From the NCBI GenBank assembly GCA_033807775.1, contig CM066321.1, forward strand, positions 43,562,850 through 43,626,849: DNA of 64,000 bases, written 5' to 3'. The notes under the pieces are model-generated. The model was not told the DNA's origin. It searched no databases and saw nothing but the letters and a program-made list of their open reading frames with translations. The position numbers and the translations under genes are program-made. This stretch comes from Saussurea involucrata (Eukaryota; Streptophyta; Magnoliopsida; Asterales; Asteraceae). Within the stretch, counting starts at the first letter, position 1; each line of letters opens with the position of its first letter. Below, piece after piece: positions 1 through 10,590 of the stretch.

Positions 1-2
1 AA

Positions 3-1746
3 ATGCATGTTTCCATGTTGAATGAGGAATTTCAGCTTCTAAAACAAAAACTTTCTGAAGAAAAGGAGCTAAGAAAACTAGCTCAGAAGGACCTATCTTT
101 TTACAAGAGAGAAAAGACTCTCTTGGAACAAGAAAAGGAAGAAATCTTTAAAGAAAAATCTGAGTTAGAAGTCTTACAAAAGAAGAAGGAAAGTCTGTTT
201 TCTGAAAAGATCAAAGTTTATGAAAATGATTTGAAACAGAAGTCTGAAAAGTTGAAACAGTCTGAAACAGAGAGACTTAACTCTGTTGCTCTAACTGATT
301 ATTTTCAAAGAGAAAGGGAAGTTCTACATCAATCCCTACAGAGAAAAGAAATTCAAATCAAAAAGTACCAAGATGCACAAGATGTGCATATCAAGATAAA
401 TTCACAGATGGATACGCAAGGTCTTGGTTTCTCTGACCTTGCTCCCTACAACGAAAGGAAGAAGACATCTCTGTCCTCCGCCTTCTGTATTGGGAAAATC
501 CAAGAGGACGTGATATCTGGTAATGCCGTTTTCAAAAGAACCAAAATCTCAGATGCTTTCTCAAAACCAAAACATCTTAACTATAGGAACGTCAGCTATG
601 ACTCCGATCAAAAGAAGGTTTTAAAACCATCCTCATAGTTTATTCTTGATCAAGGAAGAGCTAGAATCATACTTCCTAACTCTGTTAAGGACTTGGGCAC
701 TAAAGAGATTTTCAACTTCAATTCTTTCAAAGGACAGAAGTCTGCTTCTTCTGAGACAAAGTCCTCTGTTGAAATACCACAGAGCAAACTTAATCCAGAA
801 GCACCAGTTTTCTCTCCTACCTCTGAATCTATAAGAACATCTTTTGAAGAAGATTTGTTGAAAGTTATTGAAGAAAATGCTATCTCTGATTCTTTAAAGC
901 CAAAGTTGAGAAAGTTCAGATCTGTTAAAACAAATATCCCTGTAATACCCATTGAATCAAATTCCTCCAACAGAGCCACTAGAGACGTTCTAGCCTCTAA
1001 TTGTGACTCTGACTCCGAGGTAGATGAACAAATCTTCTGTGGTCAAAAGAACATCTTACACAAGTTAAAGCAACTACCGGTAGGATCTCCGGATCTAAAA
1101 GAGGATGTTTCTTTCTTTAAGAAACAGTCATGATTTATACCAGTAACAAGCTTTAACAACAAAGATTTCAAGATTCTTGCTTCTAATGCAGTAGAAGTAG
1201 AGAAGAAAGAGAAAAACAAAAGTGTCTTTGTAAACTCAAATGTTCCTCTTGCTTTCAAACCTGTAAGATTCACACCAGAACAGAAGGGAAAGTGGATAGC
1301 CAAGTCTGTTCCGAATTCCGGTGTAAATCAAGGAAGAAATTCTTTTCGTTCAAATGAGTCCATTTCCAAGAATTTCATGTCAAAAGAGTCCATTCATAAA
1401 AGTAACAATTTTAAGAAACAAAGTCAGGACAGATTGTATGCAAAGACATCTGGTCCTAAAATCTTTCAGAATCAAGCTTCATCCAAACAGTTTTTGAATA
1501 AAAACAATGTGCATCAGTCATGCTCCATCAACTGCAATTGTATTCAACTGTTATTGAAATTACAGAATCATCTGAATGGTCCTCACTGTGTTCTGAGTCG
1601 TTCTGTTCAAAAGAAAAACTCCACGACCACTCCGAACACACAAAGGAAAACCTCTGGCGCACCACCAAAACCTAACAAGAAAGGACCCATTATGAGATGG
1701 GTACCTAAAAGGAACTATTCTGTCTTGCAGAAACCTCATGTGCAGA
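3..1746 (+). pseudogene. gag: Element A gag, partial, two nonsense codons
   Basis: Reading frame 3 runs through here into pol without a frame change, broken only by TAG at 636-638 and TGA at 1131-1133. The first ~130 residues are rich in K, E, Q and L with heptad spacing and look like a long coiled coil. The middle is S/K/E-rich. The C-terminal part matches the S-family gag tail by its WVPK motif just before the protease. I see no clean CCHC zinc knuckle; a Cys cluster near 1530-1545 (C-x4-C-x-C) may be a decayed one. Unlike the S elements there is no stop between gag and protease, so gag and pol would be one polyprotein. The true start lies outside the window. Confidence 0.75.
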
Positions 1747-4700
1747 TCTGGTACTTGGATTCTGGATGCTCCAGGCACATGACGGGGAATAAGGAGCTGT
1801 TAACTTCTTTCAAAAACAAGATGGGAAGTGCAGTAACCTTCAGAGGAGACAATGGCGGACAGATTAAAGGTTATGGTACATTAGTAAATGGTGGTGTTTC
1901 AGTCTCTGAAGTTGCTTATGTTGAAGGATTAAATCATAATCTTCTCAGTATAAGTCAACTCTGTGATCACGGTTTCGATGTCAATTTTAGGAAGAAGTAT
2001 TGTTCCTTGTTACTTTCCGAGACTGGTCAAGAACTCTTAAGAGCTGATAGAAAAGGCAATCTTTACAAAATGAATTTCAAACCAAACCAAAACACTACAA
2101 CAGAGAGACTCTGTTTAGTGTCTTTGAATAATGAAGATGCCTGGCTCTGGCACAAAAGATTTGCTCATTTAAACTTTCGAAATCTTGACAAACTCGTGAA
2201 ACTGAAGTTAGTAAAAGGACTTCCCTCTCTGAAATTTGACAAAGACCATCTCTGTTCTGCTTGTGAACTTGGAAAGATGAAAAGATCTTCACACAGAACA
2301 AAGAGTGATCATAGTTGTCCCAGACCTTTGCATATGCTTCATGTGGATCTCTGCGGTCCAATCTCTGTGCAAAGTCTGTCGGGCAAGAAGTATATCCTTG
2401 TTTTAATTGATGAATACTCTAGATATACTTGGATTGAGTTCATCAGAGTGAAATCTGATGTCCCAGAAATTCTGATAAGTTTGTTGAAAAGGATACAGGT
2501 TCTGTTAGATCTAAAGGTACAGAAGTTGAGAAGTGATAACGGGACAGAATTCAAGAATGACAGAATCAATACATACCTAACAGAGGAAGGCATCTCCCAA
2601 AACTTCCCAGCTGCCAGAACTCCACAACAGAATGGAGTTGTGGAAAGAAAGAACAAAACTCTGGTAGAAGCCGCCAGGACCATGTTGGCTGGCTTTGTCC
2701 TTCCAATGAACTTCTGGGCAGAAGCAGTCTCAACAGCATGTTTTACCCAAAACAGAGCTGTAATTGTAAAAAGATTCAAGAAGACTCCTTATGAACTCAT
2801 TAACAACAGAAGACCAAATGTGAAATTCTTTCATGTCTTCGGTTGCAAGTGCTTCATACTGAATGACAGAGAACATCTGGGAAAGTTTGACAAGAAAGCA
2901 GACGAAGGAATCTTTATTGGTTATTCCTTAACCTCTAAAGCCTACAGAGTCTACAACACCAGATGTCGGGGCATTCAAGAGAGTGTAAATGTGTCCTTTG
3001 ATGAAAGCATATCAAGCTCCTCTGATCGAAAATCAATAGAGGGGACACAGACAGAACAAGAGAAGATAAGTTCCTCTAGATCAAGGGAAGAAGACATCAA
3101 TCTCTTGTTCAATGATTTCTTCGATGATGATTCCTATGATAACGTCAACAGAGGAGATCAAGCTCAGAACTCAACAGATCAAAATATGACAGGTACATCT
3201 CTCACTGGACCCTCTAATACTTCACCATCTACTTCTCTGTCTACAGGAGTAATTCAGAGAAATGAGGAACCACACCAGAATGAAAGAGAACCTGAACAAG
3301 AGCCTTCATCACCTCTGATGACAAACGTCGGAAGAAATTCCTTGTTTGAAAGTTCACCATCACTGGCCCTGTTAATGACTCTCAGAGCAATGAGGCCACT
3401 CTCCAAAGTTGTGTGCCACAGAGCCCTGGTCCAAACCTACAGAACTCTGATGCTGAAGTTCGTCTTTTCCCATCAGAAGCACAGACGCCACCCGTTGTCC
3501 ATGCTCCCATGACACGATGGACAAAGGATCATCCTCATCATCTTATAATTGGTGATGCTGAAGATGGTGTAAAGACAAGATCGGCCACAATCAATGAAGC
3601 TTTCTTTGTAAATTTTCTAAGCATGATTGAGCCAAAGAAGATTTCTGAAGCCCTAGAGGACCCAAATTGGATCGAAGCTATGCAAGAAGAGCTTCTGGAA
3701 TTTGAGAGAAATAAAGTCTGGTCCTTGGTTCCACTCCCAAAAGGAAAAACATCCATTGGAACCAAATGGGTGTTTAGAAACAAGAAGGATGAAGATGGGA
3801 TTATCATCAGAAACAAAGCCCGTCTGGTTGCAAAGGGATATAGACAGGAAGAAGGGATTGACTATGACGAAACCTTTGCTCCTGTGGCTAGGCTAGAAGC
3901 AATAAGAATCTTCCTAGCCTATGCTGCTCATAAAGGTTTTAAGGTCTATCAAATGGACGTCAAGTCTGCCTTTCTAAACGGCAAGCTGCAAGAAGAAGTT
4001 TATGTCCAGCAACCTCCTGGTTTTGAATGCTCAGAGTTTCCAGACCACGTTTACAAACTAGACAAAGCGCTCTACGGTCTTAAGCAAGCTCCCAGAGCCT
4101 GGTATGAAACTCTGTCCAAATTTCTGTTGATCAATCACTTCGAGAAAGGTACCGTCGATAAAACTCTATTCTTCAGGAGATATAAAAATGATATACTTCT
4201 GGTACAAATATATGTTGATGATATTATCTTTGGGTCTACACGGCAAAAGTACTGTGATAAGTTTGAATCCTTAATGAAAAGTGAATTCAAAATGAGCATG
4301 ATGGGAGAACTCTCTTTCTTCCTGGGTTTACAAGTCAAACAATCTAACAGAGGGACTTTCATAAGTCAGTCCAAATACATCTCTGACATGTTGAAAAAAT
4401 ATAAGCTCAATAATTCAAAACCAATGAAAACTCCTATTGCCACTGGAGTTAAACTTGACTCTGATCCTAATGGTGAACCAACAGATGTCAAGCACTACAG
4501 AGGCATGATAGGGTCACTTTTGTACTTAACCGCCAGTAGACCTGATATAATGTATGCAACCTGTCTCTGTGCCAGATTTCAGGCAAATCCTACCGAAACT
4601 CATTTAACAGCTGTCAAACGTATCTTTAAATATCTGAAAGGGACTCAATTTTTGGGTCTCTGGTATCCTCTTAACTCTGGTTTCGAGCTTGTAGCATACA

Positions 4701-5158
4701 CAGACTCAGACTATAGAGGATGCAAGAACGACAGAAAGAGTACCTCTGGTAGCTGATAAATGCTTGGAGAAAAGTTGGTGAGTTGGACATCCAAGAAACA
4801 GAACTGTGTTTCAACCTCAACAGCAGAAGCGGAATATGTTGCTGCTGCTAGTTGTTGCTCCCAAGTAATATGGATGAAGACACAACTCAGAGATTATGGT
4901 CTGGAGTATGGTAAGATTCCAATTCTATGTGACTCCAAGAGTGCCATTGCCATAACTGCGAATCCAGTTCAGCACTCAAAGACCAAGCACATCGACATAA
5001 GGTATCACTTCATAAAGGATCATGTTGAAAAAGGGACTATTGAAATGTACTTTGTTTCAACAGACCTCCAGCTTGCTGATTTGTTTACAAAAGCCCTTAA
5101 TGAAAGGAGATTTAACTTCCTAATCAGCAAACTGGGTATGCTGAACTTGTCCTCCTAA
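1747..5158 (+). pseudogene. pol: Element A pol: protease, integrase, RT, RNase H (frameshifted)
   Basis: Ty1/copia order. Protease has the Asp-Ser-Gly site at 1758-1766. Integrase has the HHCC zinc region (about 2150-2275) and the DD35E triad with Asp at 2346, Asp at 2535 and Glu at 2643; the last two are 36 codons apart, as expected. RT carries YVDD at 4211-4222. RNase H has a DSD motif near 4700 and an AEAEY motif near 4825. The frame shifts between 3413 and 3512, in the variable linker between integrase and RT. Two adjacent stops (TGA then TAA, 4754-4759) interrupt RNase H; the frame resumes at 4760 and ends at 5158. The enzyme set is recognisable but the copy cannot make a full Pol. Confidence 0.9.
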
Positions 5159-5864
5159 CTCTGTTTAAAATCAACAGAGGCTCTGATGTTCCTACCAGAG
5201 CTCTGTCAAAAAAAAAGGGAAGGCTCATCTGTCGAGGGGGGGCTCTTAAAAGAAAATTGCATGGTTTTAGGGGGAGCAAGTCAATAATCAAATTTCCAAA
5301 ACCAAATTGACTTTGCTTTTTGAGCTTAAAGCTAAATCTTTTGGAGAACCAGTCAGAACTCTGACATCTCATCAGAGCCTCTGTTGCTTCTCATCAGAAC
5401 TCTGTTTGATCATGTAAAGTTCTGACCATCTCACATAAGAACAAATTCTGGTAAAGGTAACGGTAAGAAATGGAGGCCACGCAACAGAAGCAACTTAACA
5501 CAGCTCCATCAGAGCTCTGTTAGTCTATTCTGCCACGTCATCAGAACACGTCATCAGAGTGCGGGTCATTTCTAAACGTCAACCACTTGTAACCCACACA
5601 TCTCTAACCGCGACGGTTTACTTGCACAAAAGTGGTCAGAACAAATCCACGTGGCAATCTCCAATTGAAAGCTAAACCACTAGTTGTCCCCACGATACAC
5701 ATTTCAGGCCATTCCACCTTCTGACACTCGAGTGCCTACAGTATCTGCGGCGATTACTCAGCCAAAAGCTCGGACTATAAATATCCAAAACCTTAACCCT
5801 CTTTTATTTAAACCCTGTTCATCTTTCCTCTTCATTCAAACCTTCAAAACTCAAACCTGCAAAA
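5159..5864 (+). promoter_or_regulatory. Element A pol to post-pol spacer with probable internal promoter
   Basis: No coding frame is convincing here. The right end looks like a plant core promoter: a G-box CACGTG at 5648-5653, a TATA box TATAAATA at 5776-5783, then a C/T-rich A-poor leader up to the ATG at 5865, which has a good plant context (aaaATGGC). The left end holds purine-rich runs at about 5209-5224, 5235-5242 and 5266-5274 that resemble polypurine tracts. The S elements also have a TATA box in this spacer. I infer separate transcription of the post-pol gene. Confidence 0.6.
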
Positions 5865-8800
5865 ATGGCAAACCCCCAACACTCAGCAGATTCAAGCCGT
5901 ATTGGTCCCGTCGACCAAATTGTTATTCTCCCATACGAGTTCGTTGAAAGCAACCATCGATTAGATCCAAACCCTGCTCTCTATCTACCCACATACCACA
6001 TATTTCTGGAGTTCTTCAGAAACTCAGAAATCTTCAAAGCCCTAACAGACTTCGACGACAACATTCCTGAGCTCTACATCAAGCAATGGTGGACTACATG
6101 CCAACACGTAGAAGAGCTCAACGGAATAATCGGCAATGTGGATTCTGGTCGAGATGGAGGTTCTGGAACGATCAGAATCAAAGCAACTACCCTGCGGAGA
6201 ATCCTTAGAATGAAGAGCAAGCGACAGCTCAACATAAAAGCTTTCGAGAAGCCACCCAATACTGTTGTCCTTCTGGAGTTTGTACGATTTCTTGGCTACA
6301 ACAAAGATATCACCCGAATCGGAGCATTCAAAAGACAGAATCTACCACCAGTGTGGAATTTCATGTTCTCTGCACTGAACCGAACCCTCACAGGAAAATC
6401 AGGTAGTCAAGATCAAGCCAGCATAGAAATCCTACAGATAATGTATGGATTGTTCTTTCAAAGAAATCTTGACTATGCCAGCATTCTCTACACCGATCTT
6501 CTCACTGCTGTCAATCTCAAGACCTCTGCCATTGCCAAAGGAGGAGAAGTTGGGCAACATAAATTCCTGAAGAACATCAAGTTTCCAAGGTTTATCGGGT
6601 TGGTAATCAGAAGAGCATTTCAGAGTCTGGAATTGACTCAACAAGGCAACATGTTCAGGAACTGGGTCATGACCAGATTCAATCCCACCACTTCAGGAGA
6701 ATATCCCCTCATACGACGCGTTCCAGGTACAATGCTCGCTCTGATAAGCCCAGACCACATTTCTATCCAAAACTATAGACATGCTGCTCAACCTCAAGAA
6801 CCTGAGGTGAGAACCCCAACATACTTAGGCTCTGAGCCATCTGAGAAGAATACGAGTGAGGAAATAGGAGTGGAAGAAGGAAACGGAACAGAGGCAAGAG
6901 TACCCGAAGTGGGGTCTTCCTCTAGAGTGGAATTAGAGGACAGAGCATCTCCTAGAGAGGTTGTTCATGAGGGAGTACAGGAATCACCAGAGGTAGAAGT
7001 TCTTTCCTCTGATACTGGTGAGCAAATAGATAACAGAGAGGAATCCGAGCATTCTACAACCTTAGGTGCCGAGGAAAATGTGAGGATAGAAGATGTCCAA
7101 GATGACACATCTGAGAGAAATCCTAGCCCACATCCCAGTGCTTCCACACATGCTATCCCTGGTGATCAAGACCAGAGGGATATTGAAACAGAGGTGCACA
7201 CCTCGAACCCCAACCAGCCTATACCATCAGAGGCAACTCTTCATGCCTCTGATATGCACGAAACTGGGGGATCCATATTCGGTAATGATGTCACTTTGCC
7301 CCACGACATCGATAGGTCACCTCCACACGATGATGCCTCTGTGGCTCATTTAGAGAATACACAAATTAGACCAGAGATCTTTGTAATCTCACGTAGCATC
7401 TGTCCGACTCAGGGACAATGGGAGACCATAGTAGAACAAGGGAAGACAATGCTTGATCCAAATGCTCCCCATCACACCAGATTTCCTTCTTCAGAACCTG
7501 AGCTGGAAGAGGAAACTCTGATCAGAACACCTGTAGTTGTTTCCCCTCAAAGGGAACATCAAGGATCGGGTGGAAGTCCTGCAAGAGCTAACCTAAAAAC
7601 AACTCTTGAAGCAGGCACCTCTGAACTCGAGGTTAACTTGGAATCATGTGTTGGTACCAAGGATGTCCCCGTTGACACTGTCACACGAGCAGAGTTCACA
7701 AGCTTCTGTGACAGTATCAACAACTCCTTGAATGAGTATAAACTTATCAATGATCAAAAGGAGGAGCTGATCCGCAAGGAAAATGCTTCTCTCCAGGAAA
7801 AGGTTCAGACATTAACGACAGAAGTAGCCGCTCTGAAGACGCTCTTAGCAGAAAATCATACGGATCAGATGAACAGAACCCTGCCAACCCCTTCTCTATC
7901 AGACTCCAACATCAGAACCTTGACAGAGCTGATCAACAACTCTGTTAAGACCGCCATCACAGAAGCCACGACTTCTTCTGCCGCACCTATCCAGCTCTCT
8001 GGCCCCAGACCCAATGACTTACCAATGACTGTCGGTCAGATGGGTGAGTTCAGCAGAAAAGTTCTAAGCAAAATGATGTCAATCTCCTCAAAATTCGTGA
8101 TGAATGCCAAATCAACAGAACAGCATGTGCAAGCCTCACTCGATACACACAAGGTCAACTTCGCATCTCAAGTGGAAGAAATCAGAGGTGCAGCAACAGA
8201 GGTAGAAGAGGTGATGCGAAAAGCAACCTTAGACTTCAATAATATTATTTTACAGACCTCTACATCAAAACGACCTGCTGAAGAAGCACCTGCAGAAGAA
8301 CCTTCGAGCAAAAGGCATAAGGCTAACCCAAAGTTTGTTGTTCCGCCCTTACCAAAAGCTCAAATTGAATCCTCTGACGATGATGATGACTTTGAGGATG
8401 CTACAGAAGATCAGTCAGATAATCAGATGGGTGAGTCCTCAGAACAACAAAAGGGGGAGAAGGAGGAGAAGGAGAAAGAGAAGGAGAAAGAGAAGAATAA
8501 GGAGAAAGAGAAGGAAAAAGAGAAGGAAAAGGAACCTGCAACAGAGGCTGAGGGATCTGCTAAGGGAAAGGAAAAGGTATCTGAGTCTGAGGCAACTAAA
8601 GTAGGAGACCAAGGGAATACTTCTGAAGACTTACCAGAGGTGACTATGGTGGTTTTTGATTACATGTTCAAAGACAGAATCATCAAACCTAAAGAATCCT
8701 CTCAACAACCACCTGAGGTTATTATCCTGGACACCCCTCCTACTTCACCAAGAACAGAACCAGAGAGAACCGACCCATTGAACCAAGCCCAACCTCAAGT

Positions 8801-9704
8801 CTAAACCCAAACAACACAAGAATCTGCCCACATTGACATACTCATGGCAGAAACTCATGAAGACCCAAATCCCATGCCAACAGAACAGAACCCCGAATCC
8901 TCAACTCAACATTCTGGCAAACCTCCATTAGAAGAAATCTTTGCCTATCTTTATGGTGACCATGACACCATCCCCACAAATGCTGTGCCCATCAATCCAT
9001 ACTTAAGCCCCTGTAGGATAAATACGATCTCTGACGTTAGACGGAAATTCATTGAAACCAAGTCCAGATTGAACAGAAATATAAACTCAGACTTTGGAAT
9101 CCGCATAATCGTAGACATCAAGCAGAAGACCTTTCGGCACAACAGAATACAAATGAGCTATCACGAGTTCATAGTTGAATCAAACGACAACAGGGTTGAG
9201 CACTTCAATGAAAACGACCTGGTACTTATGAACCCTTATGATCTGATTCAACTCCATGCCTACTGTTACAACTTCAGTGACAGATATAAAGAGGCAAGAA
9301 CATCACTTCCTGAGGTACGCTTCGCTATGCAAGAGCACATAAATCTAAGAATTCAGATTGACTTTCAGCTAGGCATAGAGTTCGAAGTAGAAGAACTAGC
9401 GACTGCTCCACCAAATGAGAGCCTTCAAGGCTATGAGCACTACAGAACCGGAACCGTAGTTGGAGATCCTCCAGTGTTCATCTGCCGACAGAGAAAAATC
9501 AAGAAGGCCCTCAGAGCTTCTGAAATCCACAAGTACTCAACAGAGTCGCTGGAATACCTCAGAGATATCATTCAAAATCTCCCAAGAGAAAAATGTCCGG
9601 AAGAGCAACAGAGAAACTTCATCACCCAGATCTATCTTATGATCAACTTCCGAGAACTCATCAGAAGATTTGACAGAATCTTAAGGGGAGATAATTTTGC
9701 TTAA
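5865..9704 (+). pseudogene. Element A post-pol ('env-like') gene, one in-frame stop
   Basis: A single frame from ATG 5865 to the TAA ending at 9704, broken once by TAA at 8802-8804; codons on both sides are in the same frame. Residues 1 to about 310 look folded (many W, F, Y, L). Then comes a long Glu/Ser/Pro-rich stretch, a predicted coiled coil at about residues 623-663, an acidic patch, and a Lys-Glu repeat at about 862-892. The part after the stop (8844-9704) contains GTVVGDP and LRD motifs also present at the C terminus of the S-family post-pol proteins, so the two are homologous. Sirevirus genes in this position are called env-like, but I see no signal peptide or membrane segment. Function unknown. 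Confidence 0.75.
8452..8540 (+). repeat. GAGAAG/GAGAAA low-complexity tract coding (Lys-Glu)n
   Basis: Imperfect 6-bp repeats code for about 30 residues of alternating Lys and Glu with rare Asn, inside the element A post-pol frame. Such a tract would form a charged single helix or a disordered linker. The repeat stays in frame. Confidence 0.85.
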
Positions 9705-9826
9705 ATGTACTGATCTTTTAATCTTTTTGTAACATTCTAAAAGATTAGTGCAAGGTTTCGACAGAGGTAAAAGTTCTCTGTTCTTTTGTTTAAATCTCTG
9801 TCAAATGTAAATTTGTATTTTCAATA

Positions 9827-9839
9827 CTTAGGGGGAGAT
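9827..9839 (+). other. Element A polypurine tract
   Basis: A purine run CTTAGGGGGAGAT lies directly 5' of the 3' LTR, the expected position of the plus-strand primer. S elements and element F have the same GGGGGAGA core at the same place. Confidence 0.85.
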
Positions 9840-10590
9840 TGTTAGCCCCAAGCATATGTTATGTAAAAGTATTGAAAATAGTTCAAGTCAGAAGACCAAC
9901 AGAGATCAGACAGAAGACTTGGAAGAAGTTCATCAAGAAGACCAACAGAGCTCAACAAAGCTCTGTCGGATCCAACAGAGCTCATCAGAGCTCTGTCGGA
10001 TCCAACAGAGCTCATCAGAGCTCTGTCGAAGAATTCCTACAAGAGAACAAGTATTCAACAGAAGACCAACAGAGCTCTTGCGACAGAACTCTGTGAAGTA
10101 AAAGACCTCTGTCAGCCTAAGTCTCGTAAGAAACCTTAAGTGTAAGATACGTGCCCATACTTTCCATGTATGCCCTAAAGATTGGAGACACACTTTCCAC
10201 GTGTCATTCAAGGGTACGATAGTACACTGTCTACACTTTATCAGGTCTATAAATAGCGAGGTAGTGGAACAACAATTGTAAGCTTTTGGAAGAGTAGTTT
10301 TTCCACAATTGTTTAAGCACACACTGCAGCAATCCCGAGCACTACCTCCGTACGATATTGTTGTCTTATGAGATTTCCGAACACACTTTAACTTGTTCTT
10401 GGTGTGATTCATTATCAATATATGAGCAGCTTTTATATCTGATCTTGTTATCATTTTACTGTTCAATATTTGATTCTCATAGTTCACTTATCATTTACAC
10501 AATCACTCATTTTAATGGCTTTATTTAATATGCTTCCGCTGTCTATTTTACTACCATTAATATGATACAACGTGAATCTGGGAACCTACA
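9840..10590 (+). repeat. Element A 3' LTR
   Basis: Starts TGTTAGCCCC right after the polypurine tract and ends CCTACA, giving about 751 bp. A TATA box TATAAATA lies at 10248-10255. The U3 part is packed with CAGAG/CTCTG motifs and holds two perfect 30-bp tandem copies. The right end is inferred from loss of the gypsy frame, so it may be off by a few bases. The partner LTR is outside the window. Confidence 0.8.
9969..10028 (+). repeat. Two tandem 30-bp repeats in LTR of element A
   Basis: Copies at 9969-9998 and 9999-10028 are identical; each contains CAGAGCTCATCAGAGCTCTG, itself a partial inverted repeat built from the CAGAG/CTCTG motif. Confidence 0.95.

Larger units (their letters stand above)
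1..10590 (+). mobile_element. Element A: Sirevirus-type Ty1/copia retrotransposon, 5' end outside window
   Basis: Order is gag, PR, INT, RT, RNase H, spacer, long post-pol gene, polypurine tract and 3' LTR, which is the Sirevirus layout within Ty1/copia. The 5' LTR, primer site and first part of gag lie left of the window. The right border is placed at 10590 because the LTR ends there in ACA and the neighbouring gypsy reading frame is lost exactly at that point. No target duplication can be checked. Coding regions carry nonsense codons at 636-638, 1131-1133, 4754-4759 and 8802-8804 and a frameshift near 3413-3512, so this copy is not autonomous. It belongs to a different family from the S elements (C, D, E, G, H): LTR and proteins are clearly diverged though the domain order is the same. 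Confidence 0.9.

Noticed and set aside
650..979. Minus-strand frames opposite gag and pol (many through the window)
   Set aside because: They are antisense shadows of coding sequence with no motif of their own.
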